In this document: one piece after another, positions 12,413 through 24,330 of the stretch
Numbering within the stretch: the stretch's first letter is position 1
How the letters are laid out: each line of letters starts with the position of its first letter
Origin: Cunninghamia lanceolata
Taxonomy: Eukaryota; Streptophyta; Pinopsida; Cupressales; Cupressaceae
Assembly: GCA_027924645.1 (NCBI GenBank)
Contig: BSBN01000809.1
Span: forward strand, 44,050,001 to 44,114,000
Length of the DNA: 64,000 nt
Reading direction: 5' to 3'
Notes under the pieces: model-generated
What the model saw: only the letters and a program-made list of their open reading frames with translations
Database searches by the model: none
What the model was told of the DNA's origin: nothing
Made by a program: the position numbers and the translations under genes

Positions 12413-12629
12413 CATTTCAACATAAATTTTGACTTGGAATAATATTGCTATACAAAGCTTCAATGGAGAGAGAGAATGAACAAGACAAAATATGATGTCT
12501 CATTAACATGTTGTTGACATGATTGACACGGGAAGCACGACATTGGCAAATTGCAACCAAAAGGATGACTTGGCAAAGGGTTTTGCTATGGGAAAAGTTT
12601 AAAATTTGGATAGTGGAACGGGGTCAATA

Positions 12630-12887
12630 GTTGGCTCTAACTGGGGACAAGGACCTTGTGGACGCAGGATGAACCTGGAATATCTGGAAATGAATAGTGC
12701 CTTAAATCTATTGGGCTATAGAGTCAGGAGATAACATGATGTACAAGGGGAAACAAGGAGACAGACACACAGAGACAAGGCAAACAACAAAAGCCAATAG
12801 AAACCAAAACAAGACAAACACAACCAAAACGCCTAGTTAACCTATGTACATGGTAGGTGACTCCTACCTCAAACTACCTGGGAAAGA
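12630..12887. other. Element E interior next to left LTR, no gene
   Basis: Holds no frame worth reporting. In element orientation this is where a polypurine tract should precede the 3' LTR; none is obvious. On the plus strand TTGGCTCTAACTGGGGAC at 12630-12648 looks vaguely PBS-like. Confidence 0.5.
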
Positions 12888-14641
12888 TCAAGTGAACCCA
12901 TTGACAGGCTGAGAAAAATATGCACCTATATGGAAAAGAGATGAGCATGGATGAGGTGCCTGTGAACTCAGTAACCATTCCAAAGTGACGAGAAAAATAA
13001 GCTGCATGAAAAATGAGGACTCCTTGAATAGCAAACCAAACAAACATTTCTCATCATAAGCATCTGAGTCCTTCCAAATTGCATTGGTGTTGCCTTTTGT
13101 AGCTTCAAACATGTCTTCTGACATCATGTCAAGCACATGAATATCCTCTATCTGAAAATTCTTCTAATAGCCTGAATCAAGGTTAAATAAACTACGAACT
13201 GGGTATCCTTTGCATGAAGTAATGAATGAAGAAACCTCTATATTCTGTAATTGATCTACATAAACATTTTTGTCTACACCTAGAGAGATGGGAAAGATAA
13301 CTTCACCATAGGAGAAACCATCACTTAATTTAGTCAGTATATCTGCCTTATGAATAACAACCTCTTTTAATATGAGATCATCACCTGCAAAAGAAAATTT
13401 CTCCTTCTTTACCATTACCAACTCAAGATATGCTTTATCAGAGGATTGCATATGAGGAAGAGAAAACAATGAATATGCATTATGCATCTTTCCACCTTGA
13501 AAAGTCTCTTCTACAGTTGATGAAGAACAAATAACATGTAGCTTTCCATCAATGTTTTGAACACTTCCAATTTCATCCATGTCCTCCCTTTATGCAGATT
13601 CATACCCAATATCCTTATGGTCTTTGTGCACATTTGGAGTGGAAGTACTCAATGCTTTGTCTTGATTAGTACCTTTAGTTTCAATAGTTGAGTATTTTTC
13701 TTCAACAAATGGTAAAGGAGAAATGACAAAATCTTCTCTACAAAGAAAATCATCATCAGGTGTATTAAGACACCAATCTGGAATGAAAACCTCATGAGAG
13801 AGTTCTTGGAGCATTTTTTCTTCATTATTCTCCTCTTGTTTAGATTGCATACATGTCAAGAGAACACCTTGCAACTCATCCTTGTTCGCACTTTGGTCTA
13901 AAATTTCTTCTGCATTCCCTTGAACATTAACTATGTCATGGAAAGCTTCCTCAGAAGAAATAGTTGTTGAACCAGAGCAAGTTGTCACAAGAGGAGTGAC
14001 ATTATTCAAAGAAACTAAGAGTGTGTCATCATCTGAAAAGATTTCTCCCTCATTATTGCATGCTTCTACATAATCTTCTTTTTTCCATCTTCATCACTTC
14101 ATCTTTTTGATCTTCCTTAAGCGGACATGTCCTATCATAAGAAAATGTAATAATTTCTTCTTCTCTAGCACATGGATGTTTTGATGAGCCTCTTTCAACC
14201 CTTTTATCAAAAGATGTGTCTTTCAATACAGGTTCATTTGTAGGAAAAATGTCTTTCAATACAGGTTCATTTGTAGGAAAAACTTTTGCTTCTTCATTTC
14301 TGTCCTCATTACACAAATGATATATCTTAGCACAACTTCCTTTATCTTCTAGTGTGTGAATCTCCTTTGATAGGGGCTTATGTTCATGAGTAAGAAAATG
14401 AGTCTCCTTCCCATCTTTTTGTTCAATCTTTTGTAATGTTTGAAGCAAAGAAGGATGAACTTGATTTGAAGCAAATTGCATGCCACTATAGAAACTCTTC
14501 AAACTCCACTTGCTTAGGGTCATCAAGAACTTGATTTTGTTGAGTAGAGGATGCAGGAAAAGGATAATCTTCATCATCACTGTCACTGTTTGATTCAGGA
14601 AACTACAAATTATGCATTTGGGTTCTTTGATACCAAACCAT
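12888..14641 (-). pseudogene. Interior reading frame of element E, unknown function
   Basis: A minus-strand coding-like tract starts at an ATG at 14641-14639 (MVWYQRTQMHN) and runs as nearly abutting frames 14053-14586, 13590-14009, 13164-13580 and 12888-13136. Read together this would be a protein of over 500 residues. The N-terminus is acidic (SNSDSDDEDYPFP). A tandem duplication of 33 bp at about 14217-14282 encodes two FPTNEPVLKD units. The middle is Glu/Asp/Ser/Thr-rich. I see no protease, RT, integrase or zinc knuckle and cannot name a family. It may be a remnant Gag-like or captured protein. Frameshifts and stops make the present copy inactive. Confidence 0.55.
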
Positions 14642-14736
14642 CTTCTAGGATTCTTCTTTTAGATAGAGTCACCAATTTCTTTTCTAGGGAGATAACTGTA
14701 GATTTTGAGGAATGAAAGACACCAACACTTCAATCT

Positions 14737-14754
14737 TCCCTAGTAGAGTCACCA
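14737..14754 (-). other. Element E primer-binding site
   Basis: On the minus strand, TGGTGACTCTACTAGGGA begins six bases after the LTR end. It closely resembles the PBS of element B at 42693 (TGGTGACTTCGCTGGGGA), suggesting the same primer tRNA class. A partial second copy, TTGGTGACTCTA, lies further into the interior at about 14665-14676. Confidence 0.7.
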
Positions 14755-15899
14755 AAAATTTGTTGGTAAACAGATTTGTCACCACAAAATAACCTTTGAA
14801 AATGACCCATTGCCCTTAGAGCGGTGACTACATTGTCCCAACAGTTGGAGAGATCGCGGAAGAGAAACGATCTTCGTTTGTGTTTGAGAGGGGCAGCTCC
14901 CTCGTAGGATGGGGGTATTTATGGTTTTTGTTAACTTTTAACCTGAAAGTACATAAAGGAGGAAAAGAAGAACTAACAAGACAAATGATTTATTGAAACC
15001 CTAACAATAGACATACGAAACTAGTTTGGATTTCACAAACTCAAGACAAATTACAAGGGGATTTAACCACAAAACTAGAAACTACTTTCCTAAACTTCAT
15101 GATGAATTTCCAACATATGTGCAACAATGATGAAGAAAGATGGCAAATCTCAACATACGAAGAGATCATTTATCTTAACACTTTCAAATCAAGATACCGT
15201 GACATGATTGTGCTTCATCATCCCCAATTGCATACTTCAATGGATAACTTTGATTTACACAAATACATAAAGAGATCATCAATTCGACATACGAGAAACT
15301 AGTAATCATAACTCAGAAATACATCAAGAACATACGAACTAAAATGCATTCTTCATTATCTTTTCAAAATTATACAATTCCAAAAGTAAACTATACAATG
15401 TGTAAGACCAAAAATATTCCAAGAAGTTTCTTCATAAGTTCCCCCTGTAATAGTTCTCTCTAAAGAGTCCCCCTCTTTACATTTGGAATAGCCTCATATT
15501 TATGGGCTTTTCCCCATAACCATCTAGTAACCGCCTTGTAAATACCTCACAACTACCTAATAACTACCTTTTTGAAATACAAAAATATAATGAACCTTAT
15601 TTTTGGCTATATTTTACACCACTTTTTTTTTTGGAAATAAAGTTCATTTTCTAACTTGTGAATTACAATAAGTGACAAAAGTCACTTTTCCAAAAAGGTA
15701 ACCTAACACTCACAAATTGTGAATTGTGAACTTCACTAAGTCCTTTCCATCTTCATCCGTTCCTTTTTGACAATCAACTTAGCCAGATCTGGACAAACCC
15801 TCTGAATACCTGAATCTTAGACTCCTTTAGAAGGATAAATGGCACTGCAGTCATTCCCCAATGCTTGATCTTCATATCTAAGAAATACATCTTTTGTTT

Positions 15900-16605
15900 C
15901 TACCAGACTTTTAGTCCCCCTAGCTTATCACCAAAGTTGTGGATCTGACCATGCCTTGAATTGAGATTGCCAATAACATCTCCTAAATGCTCCTCAAGTG
16001 TCATAACTTCCACTTTCGTTATAGGTTCCAACAACTTTGGACTTACCTTTGTCATTCCTTCCCTGAAAGCACAATGAGTTGCAAGATAGGATGCCAGTAA
16101 GCTAGAGTCCACATCATGATATGATCCATCTATAAGGATAGTCTACACATCATCAATAGGGAAGCCTTTTAGAGCACCATTTCTCATACACTCGTCCAAC
16201 CTCTTCATTACACTTGGTATATTCTCCTTAGGTACAATTCCACCTTTAATTGCATTCTTGAATTCCTACCCACTGCCAGCTTCAATAAGCTCAAATCTTA
16301 TAATTATGTCTGTGAATTGACTTTGAGGTGATTGTTTCTTGTGCACATATTTAACTTATGTTGTCTTTGAGATACTTCTCGATAGTTCAATTTAGGTGTA
16401 CCCATATTAGCCTCAACCTTGAATTCTTTCAAGTAAACAATCAACAATGATTGTCAAATGGAACTCCCTCTGTCCTTATATAATAGTTTGGTTGTCCTCT
16501 TTATCCCTCGAGAAATGAAAAAAAAAGGATCAACTTTTGTTTTAAGTTCAACTGTAACTTTAAGAACAGGGTTAGGAAAGTTCAACCTTTCTAGCCAGCT
16601 TGAAA
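15900..16605 (-). pseudogene. Captured chloroplast-type elongation factor G fragment (right LTR)
   Basis: Same capture as in the left LTR but more complete. It includes about 170 bp (16287-16457) that encode EFKVEANMGTPKLNYRE and flanking EF-G residues, which belong between the SRD-containing domain III region and domain IV. The order of EF-G blocks is collinear with the protein and no intron-like gap is evident, apart from a short in-protein deletion after the KTK of domain III. Frameshifts and stops make it non-coding now. Because both LTRs carry it, the capture predates this insertion. Confidence 0.88.
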
Positions 16606-17124
16606 TCTCTTGTATTTGTTTGATTGATATCAAATTGTTCGGATTCCAATTTTTTTTGTGAACTTGTACACCAAAATATGCTCCGCACTTTCCTCATAGA
16701 ATCATTCAAGCCTTATAAGATAGTGGTGATGTAATCTACTAAGAATAACTATTTCATTATAAAACTCCTTGTGACTTTGAATGTTTGAAGGGGACACCCT
16801 TTTCATGGCCACCATGCAATATCAACAGCTTTAAAAGCACCCTTCCATAATACTTGAGATCGGGGTAGTGCAAGTCGTATTTGGTGTGGAAGCGAAGATC
16901 CATTCCAATAGTTTGTATGAGATGGCATGTTCCCTTCCATATAACCCTTTTCATAAGTATTAAAGGATTGATTCTCCATTGCTAATGAACATGGTACATT
17001 TATTTTTGAAGAGTTTACCACGGAGTGACCTATCTTTTCATTGGCATACTCATTTGGGGATCTCGGTGAGACATCATTCTAAGAAACTGCATTCACATCT
17101 AGCTTCCCTATTTTTCATACACGT

Positions 17125-18870
17125 TTACATTAGCATCTACAAATATAATATCTTTTAAGAATTCCCATCTTCATTACGCTTTGATGAAGGCATAAGGCAT
17201 TTTCAAAGGCTGCCATTTTGGCATAGAACAGGAGCATGCTTGCAATGGTTTTGACATTGATTTTACAACAACTTCTAAAGTCATTTCCATATAATAATTT
17301 TGTGTATTTCCTGCAACCATCGCATTCCACGAGACCATATTTCTCTGAGACATTTTCTCAAATGGTTCACATGCCTTTCATATGCCCTCATGCTTAGTAT
17401 ACCTGTCTGCCAAAGCATTTCAGACTTATAATATTTTGAACAAAAATATTGCTTCCATTTCCTTGTGGGTTCGTGAGCACATTGGTCTAGGTTATGGAGC
17501 TTAGCTTCGTAACAGTCACTACATATGCTACAAAGTTTCTAAAACCCTTTCAACAAATCTATTTTTGTACATATCTGGCAGTATTTGCATACCATGAGAT
17601 TTCATCTCTTTAAGGCATTGTGTCAAACGGTTTATATGCCTATTTCTTGCTTCCATTGTAGTCTATGAGACAAAATTTCTCTGAGTTTCTTTCAAACCAT
17701 GCATGCATTGAATTTGTGGAGGCTACATTGCTTTAGAGCATTTTGTCAAACTATTCGCGTGCCCTATCTATATTTCCCATTTGGGCACGGGGGATGATGG
17801 CAAAGGCCATGGAGTTCGGCTTTATAATTGCTAATTACATTTGTTTTGAAAGTTTTTAAATCCTTTTCAACAAAACCATTTTGTGTATACTGCACTCATT
17901 GAATTCCATGAGATGTATGAACATTCAAAAATCAAGGTCTGCCCAAAAAGATACATAATTTTTCATGAAGATTCCTAAGTAGCACTTCATATGGTTATTT
18001 GCTGATGAATTTTACATAGGCCTCATACCATAGGTGGAAGGGTTATGGGAGACTTCAAATCTTAAGAAATTCTTGTTGAACGTGTCCTTCAATATGTTCT
18101 TGTTTGGACTTTTTATTGCATGAGAATGTATTTCTTTGAGGCAAACTTTGATTATATTTTTATGGATACCCATATTCTGCTCCAAAGATTCATCTTGCGC
18201 CCTGGATGGGTATTCGTTTGCTTGAAAGTTTCAAAAAGCCTCTTCAACAAATCAACTTTGTTTATATCCTACGCTATTTAATGGATTTTACCAAAAAGCT
18301 CACGTGCTTTCTCCATTCTTCCATCTTAAAATAAAGATTCACAAGGGCACTTGCAACTGCAATATTTGATGACAATCCTCTTTCAATTATTCTTTGATGG
18401 ATATTTATACCTTGTTCTAGAGCTTCCATTTGTTACTGGCCAAGAAGACACTGATAAAGGTTGTTGAATTTGACTTTAAACCAGCCAACTGCATCTATCC
18501 TGTAGGTTTCGAGATCTTCTTTAACAAATCCTTTCCATTTACATAGTGCAATATTGGTAATCTAGAAGACAAATCTGTCATGCTACCTGCAAAGGTCATG
18601 GAATTTGGATTTATAGCAGCCTGTTGCAAAAAATTTTTGAGACCTCTTCAACAAATCCATTATTGTGAATATCATGCAAACATTTCATAAGTAGGGGATG
18701 CGAGCTGGGAAGAAGTATTGATAAATCATTGTGGAGCATGACTTTTCACCTGCGAATTGCTTTTACTTTGAAAGATCTTGAAGATTTTTCCTAACAAAAC
18801 CCATATGTAATGACGTCTCTTTGAGGCATTATGCAAATAGCCACATCCAAGAATTATTATTTACACGAGG
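17125..18870 (-). pseudogene. Captured PPR-gene fragments (right LTR)
   Basis: Second copy of the PPR-derived block, collinear with the left LTR. The 66-codon minus-strand frame 17130-17330 contains the SMLLFYAKMAAF unit, and the RGLSSN / GRMEKARELF region recurs near 18290-18430. Both PPR and EF-G pieces are in the same order in both LTRs. Confidence 0.82.
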
Positions 18871-19283
18871 GAGTTGCATTTGTTATGGAAGTTTCCAATG
18901 CTTTTGTGGAGAAAATACTGCAGTTATGCTGCTTACACAACCACCTTTCACGGCATGCGACTCTTCCACATATTGCTGCTCTTGAAGATAACTCTTATCA
19001 CCTTTTTCATATTTTGATGCCAATGATAACCACCTCTTTATTGTTTAGAGCACACGTTGATTCTTCCCATGGGAATGACATGAATTTATGAGAAGAAGAC
19101 TACTTTTTTCAATAGTAGAAGCAATCTTTTAACTGCATGTTATCATCATCTAATGTATCCAATGTATGTAGGAGCTTTTGGTGGATGTGGAGGAGTTATT
19201 ACTATTCATAAAAGGTAAAAATGGATTTCCCACTTTTTATCTCTCCAAACTTGAAAAATTACACCCTTTGGTTTTGGTTAGCC

Positions 19284-19517
19284 AAAAGTCAAAATGTGTG
19301 CGAACTTAGCCAAACTCGAAAGTTAACGCAAACTTAGCGGAAAGCAAAAGTTGACGCGAGGTTTGTGGAATAATGAAAGATGACGCAAAGTTAGCAGAAT
19401 TTGGAAGTTGATGCGAGGTTTGCAGAAAAATTAGAATCGATGCGAACTTTGCGAAAAATAAAAGTTGACGCAAGCTTAGTGTAAAATGGAAGTTGATGCA
19501 AAATAATATTACTAAGC
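19284..19517 (-). repeat. About 29-bp tandem repeats in element E right LTR
   Basis: Counterpart of 12178-12412. Unit count and phase agree; differences are mostly C/T and G/A changes at GACG-like sites. Confidence 0.8.
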
Positions 19518-19734
19518 CATTTCAACGTAAATTTTGACTTGGAATAATATTTCTATACAAATCTTCAATGGAGAGAGAGAATGAACAAGACAAAATATGA
19601 CATCTCGTTAACAAGTTATCGACATGATTGACACATGAAGCACAACATTGGTGAATTGTAACCAAAAGGATGACTTGGCAAAGGGATTTTCTATGGGAAA
19701 AGTTTAAAATTTGGATAGTGGAATGGGGTCAACA

Positions 19735-19739
19735 AACTA
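19735..19739. repeat. Target-site duplication of element E, right copy
   Basis: AACTA directly after the CA of the right LTR. With one copy removed, the LINE frame reads across the site. Confidence 0.95.
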
Positions 19740-20625
19740 CAAATGGGATACCTAGAAACCTTACGTATTTATGCATCCCTTGCCATTGCTAGTAGAAATA
19801 TTTCAACCACTCTAGAGGATCTTCATTCCAACCTCTTAGTATGGATTTTGAATTGGAGATCTTAGCATCAAAGGCTAAACAAAATATTTGTAACCTTTAA
19901 GACATATGTTCTAAATTATCCTTCTCTAGTACAGGGAAAAGTGTTGTGTCATCTACAAACTGTATGTTCAATAGCATCACTTTATTCGGTAGTTCAATTC
20001 CTTTCAGGTTGCCATTAATTTTATTTGTTCTTAATAAATAAAGCATTGCCTCAATAGTAATTACAAACAACACTGGTGCAAATGGGCAACCCTATCTGAT
20101 CGACCTTTCCATGTCAAAAGCCTCTATTAATGATCCATTTATATCTATTTGAGCATTAACATCCTTAAATAAAACCTTTATCATGTCACAAAATTAATTA
20201 GGAAATCCCATTACATTCAAAATGATAATTACAAATGACCATTCAACTATGTTATAAGCTTTTTCAAAGTCTAACAACAATATCCCCCCATTTTGTCTTG
20301 TATCTTTAGCCCAATACAAAGATTCCCAACTAGTTACCAAGTTTTCCAGTATGTACCTAGCTTTTATAAACCCTGTTTGGGTATAATTTATAATCTTTGG
20401 GAGAATTTTGGTCAATCTCAATGCTAGTACTTTAGCCAAAATTTTATATGATACAATCAATAGCATTATAGGCCTCCAATTCCTAATGTTCCTTCTATCC
20501 CCTTCTTTTGGTAACATTTTTATAATTCTTTTATTAATATTTCTCCAAGAGAACCTTTTTGGTAGATCTTCTCGAAACTACCTTGCAAATCTATGAGATG
20601 TTTCAACATTATTTAAAATCTAAGA
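19735..20625 (-). pseudogene. LINE (L1-type) ORF2, reverse-transcriptase part
   Basis: Minus-strand homology to plant L1 reverse transcriptase: LPKEGDRRNIRNWRPI (about 20470-20517), KILAKVLALRL, QTGFIKARYILENL, LLLDFEKAYN (first catalytic Asp region), IRQGCPFAP-like at about 20085-20110 with a stop, and the catalytic motif FVDD at 19948-19959. The frame runs to LGIPF at about 19745, then breaks exactly at the TSD of element E and continues at 7815. No endonuclease domain is seen above about 20625, so the LINE is 5'-truncated, as is usual for target-primed insertions. Confidence 0.85.
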
Positions 20626-20807
20626 CATGAACATGAATTATCACAATTTTATCACCCAATCAAGTTAATTGTATATTTCAATATTGACAAAATTACAATC
20701 TATATATGCAAATATCTACTCATAAGACTACATTTTTAAGGTTTTACTTGTGTGTGTATACATGCATACATAGATATGTATGTATGTATGTATGTATGTG
20801 TATAAAT
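20626..20807. repeat. Short spacer with (TATG)n microsatellite
   Basis: AT-rich sequence between the 5'-truncated LINE and element F. A (TATG)-type microsatellite occupies about 20775-20802, directly abutting element F. Confidence 0.75.
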
Positions 20808-22129
20808 TATTGGAGTCACCAATAGATTCATATGAGTTGAAGGATCCCTACAAAATGAAATAGCCTTCTACAAAGAGATTAAGAAAAAATAAGCTATACA
20901 TACAATGTGTGTAAAATGTACATAGAGACCTAGTGAGGGTGGATTCCACCCAAAACACATACAACATCAATTTATAGATTTCAAATAGACAAGAACAAGA
21001 ACTCAAGAAATATTAGTTAAGCAAATTGCAAATTGTTTCATAATTTCTTCATTAACTTGCCTGTAAAAGGCTACAAATTTGAAATACAATTCCCAGGGTC
21101 ATATGCCCTCTTATTACAGAAATATGGGCTATCTTACAATAGAAATATCTGACTTACATAGCCTTTTGGAGCTATCTTTTGATATCTACCTAACCTCCTT
21201 ATTCTTGTTGAATAGAACTTGTGAATAACTCCCCTTCTTACTATTGCCTCCAAAACTATTAAAATATGCTATAAATACACATCAGCACCACTTAGTGTAA
21301 TTTCCCCAATGTCGACTTACTTTGAAATGTGTAACTCCCATTTGGTCACCAAAATGAACCCAATTGTTCCTTTTTCCCGCCCAAGAAAGAATTTTCAAAC
21401 TTTAAAATTGAGAAACTAGGTAGCGTAACTTCTAGGAGCCATAACTTTTGAACCAGGTGTCTGATTGACAAACCATTTGATGCGTTGGAAAGATTGTGAA
21501 GACATCTATCAATATATAATCATCTTCAATAGTTATAACAACTTTTAGGGCATTTAGGGATGTCTACGTGCTTCAAATTTGATTCCATAATTTTTTCAGG
21601 AACCTCAAAAACAAAAACTTTAATATCTTGAAATCGAGACATGATCTTGGGCTAAAATTTACCAAGAATGTTTATTTGACTATTTTAAATCTTTGGGGAA
21701 AATTTTGGGCCCAAATGCGTCTCTGATATAGGGTTACTAAAAATAGTAAGTCCTAGTATTCTTACCTTTTTGGAAACTTTGAAGGTTCTGAATCATTATT
21801 CAAGCAAATAGGTATTCACAAAAACAAAATTTCAAAAGAAATAAAAAAATAAAATATTTTTTTGGTGATTCAAGATTTCTCTACACCTCTAGATGCTCCT
21901 GCATCAAAACTCTTGCATATAAAGGTAATGGTGAGGAAGAAGGAAGGCATGACTAAATGATTGACTATCCCTCCAATGTGGTAGAACACTTGAAACAAGT
22001 GTGAGGAAACATGTAGAGCACTCATGAGGTGAGAGTAAAAATTAAAGGTCTCTAAGTGATCTTAAGCACTAGTGTGAATATGACCAACTAGGTAGGAGTT
22101 GAACTAGTTAGGTAAAATTACTTTTCACA
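20808..22129 (-). repeat. Element F 3' LTR (long copy)
   Basis: About 1.32 kb. Its middle part (about 20935-21900) is missing from the other LTR. The start at 20808 is approximate because the edge merges with the microsatellite. Confidence 0.7.
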
Positions 22130-22144
22130 CTAATACCCCCACTT
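22130..22144 (-). other. Element F polypurine tract
   Basis: Minus strand AAGTGGGGGTATTAG directly before the TG of the 3' LTR, a typical Copia-style PPT. Confidence 0.7.
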
Positions 22145-23960
22145 AAGTGATACTTAGGGAGAAATAAATTATCCCCTAAATTCTTCATGGTCATGGAGGG
22201 AGACTCATCAGTTTTGGAAGATGGAGTGAATTGCTTATTTAACTTATGCTTCAAGTTGGAGGGATGCTCATGACATGAAGTTGATTGCATTAATCCAATG
22301 AAATTATGGAATCATTAGCATAAACCATATGATAGCCCCCGTAACGTCAAGCTAACAAGGAAGAGGTATGGTAGATCCATTGAAATTGTGTTACAATTTA
22401 GTGCATAGAAATGAAGAAGCAACATCAAGTCTAAAATGATGTATGTGCAATTGAAAACGGTGTGTGGGATGAAGACACACTCTCATGAGGGTAGACAAGA
22501 TTATGATGGAAAACAACAAGACACTCACACAACAAACCCCACATGGCACTTTACAAAATAGTGTGAGTACAAGAATGACACAATATGATGTGCAAGAATT
22601 CCTAAAACACAAGATACAAGTGTTTCCCTTTATTTTAGTGCATTTATAAATCTAAAAAATACTTATAATGGCATGAAACAATGAGACTCAACATGTCCCA
22701 TTTGCCTCAAAATATGTAATTATCCCTTGAATTATTTGTTGTCTTGGAGAGAGACTCACTATAGTTGGAAGAGGGAGTGAATTATTTATTTGATTTTAGC
22801 TTCATGTGTGAGGGATGCTCATGAATTGAAGTTAATTTTGCATTAGATTGTTGTGAATTATGTGGAATTAAAGGTTTAATTATCCTAGATTCAACTATTA
22901 TGACTACATTAAAAATATAAATGGACACTAAAATTATGCCTTATAACCCACCCAAAACATTACAAGGTGCATTGATTGCAAATTTTACAAAGACAAAGCT
23001 TGGATCAACCATTTATAACACATGCTGATTCATAATTTAAAAAAAAAGGTTTGCCAAACTAAATTTATAATATTAAAAGAAGAATCCTTATGATTTTCTA
23101 ATAAATTTGAAAAAAAATGTCTAATTTTGATATCATGCACAAAAGATATGCCCTATAAAAAATAAAATTGGATCTACAAACAACAATTATAGTAAAACAA
23201 AAAAGAGAAAAAAGACTTGCACCATGAAAAATTTCTCAGAAAGAGCTTTCCAACACCTATAAGAAGTCAAAATTTTGATGTATCATGGGTGAAAGTTATG
23301 TCCCCAAAAAGAATCCCCCCTTTAAGAGTGCAAGAAAGAGCCCTAAGAAGCACTAATAGGGTAATCTTGGTTAAGGTGGCAAGAGAGTAGTGGGTGGGTG
23401 GTAGAGCCCTCCATAGTGATGTAGATGGCATGGAGGCATGATGGTGGAGATGATAGGTTAGTAGTAGGTTTAAGGTGCATTTCTCTTAGCGACAATGTTG
23501 AGTTAAGCCCCTGAGGGGATAGGTGTGACTGGGGGATGAGTTCCCCATGACAACTCATTGGAGTGTAGGCATCATCCCTACATAGGGATTGTACCCTAGA
23601 CAAAAAATAATATTTTTAAAATAAAAAAATAATGCCCTCAAATTGTACAAAAATCTATGCAAGATCAGTATGAGGTGATGTAGAGGTGCTGCAAAAATAA
23701 TATGATGGTATAATAGCCATACAATTGTCTAGATGTATGGATCCATACATAGATGGAATGGATTTTTTTATGGATTTCAATAGAGCCCTCCCAAAAACCT
23801 CTATACAATACTATACCCAAACCCTTTCAAGTTTATTGTTGATCTATACAATTTTGGGCCTTTCAAATGGAACATTGGGGTCATTTTTTCTCCAAGATGC
23901 ATCATATGAAAGTATTTGATGAAAATCCATCAATGAAGAGAAGGGGCTTGCAAATTCATA
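22145..23960 (-). other. Element F interior, no coding assignment
   Basis: About 1.8 kb without a convincing frame. A block at about 22160-22320 recurs imperfectly at about 22715-22875 (AATTATCCC, GGAGAGACTC, GGGATGCTCATGA in order), so the interior contains a local duplication. Confidence 0.55.
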
Positions 23961-23972
23961 TCTTTGATATCA
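23961..23972 (-). other. Element F primer-binding site
   Basis: Minus strand TGATATCAAAGA directly after the LTR end; three mismatches to TGGTATCAGAGC. Confidence 0.6.
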
Positions 23973-24330
23973 TGTCACAGTCACCAAGAGACTCACAATA
24001 GTTGAAGGATCCCTACATAACCAAATAACATTCTACAAAGAGATTAAGAAAAATAAGCTATAATGTCAATACTCATACAATGTGTAAAATGTACGTATAA
24101 TCCCTTGCATATAAAGGTAAGGTTGAGAAAGAAGGAAGGTAGGACTAAATGAATGGCTACCCCTCCAATGCAGTAACACATGTGGACACACTTGGGACAG
24201 GTGTCAGGACACATAGTGGACTCATGAGATGAGACTAAAATGCAAAAAATCTCTAAGTGAGCTGAAGCACTAGTATGAATAGGACCAACTAGGTAGGAGT
24301 TGAACTAGTTAGGTAAAACCACTTTTCACA
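23973..24330 (-). repeat. Element F 5' LTR (internally deleted copy)
   Basis: 358 bp that keeps only the two ends of the long copy. A deletion of roughly 0.96 kb in this copy is more likely than an insertion in the other, since no insertion signatures flank the extra block. Confidence 0.7.

Larger units (their letters stand above)
7816..12629 (-). repeat. Element E left LTR (3' LTR in element orientation)
   Basis: It begins TGTTGGTAAAC and ends TCAATA, where the partner ends TCAACA. It aligns with 14761-19734 over essentially its full length. Relative to the partner it lacks about 170 bp at about 9340, which in the partner is EF-G coding sequence. It carries an EF-G fragment, PPR fragments and a 29-bp-type tandem array. 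Confidence 0.93.
7816..19734 (-). mobile_element. Element E: giant-LTR, pol-less retrotransposon (LARD-like)
   Basis: Two directly repeated LTRs (7816-12629, 4814 bp; 14761-19734, 4974 bp) flank a 2131-bp interior. The outer ends are TGTTG and CAACA, and the insertion is bordered by the perfect 5-bp duplication AACTA. Removing it restores the LINE reading frame. The orientation is called minus because the best PBS match (14737-14754), the interior reading frame and the captured genes all read on the minus strand. No gag zinc knuckle, protease, RT or integrase is recognisable. The size and lack of pol resemble LARDs. A clear PPT was not found, which leaves the orientation a little open. Confidence 0.9.
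14761..19734 (-). repeat. Element E right LTR (5' LTR in element orientation)
   Basis: TGTTGGTAAAC to CAACA. This is the longer copy, keeping the EF-G segment lost from the left LTR. Long stretches are nearly identical between copies; for example, the block around 10490-10800 matches 17590-17900 with very few changes. Confidence 0.93.
20808..24330 (-). mobile_element. Element F: pol-less LTR retrotransposon, minus orientation
   Basis: Two direct repeats (about 20808-22129 and 23973-24330) match at both ends: the GAGTCACC / GTTGAAGGATCCCTACA end and the ACTAGTTAGGTAAAA / CTTTTCACA end. On the minus strand the LTR starts TGTGAAAAG. The right copy ends GTGACA, directly followed by TGATATCAAAGA, a decayed iMet-type PBS. 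The left copy is preceded by the purine-rich AAGTGGGGGTATTAG. These placements together define the element and its strand. The 1.84-kb interior has no recognisable gag or pol. A PBS of this type is commonest in Copia elements. Confidence 0.75.

Noticed and set aside
12630..12648. Plus-strand PBS-like TTGGCTCTAACTGGGGAC, implying element E is in plus orientation
   Set aside because: The minus-strand site at 14737-14754 fits element B's PBS better, and the interior frame and captured genes read minus. Kept as residual doubt only.
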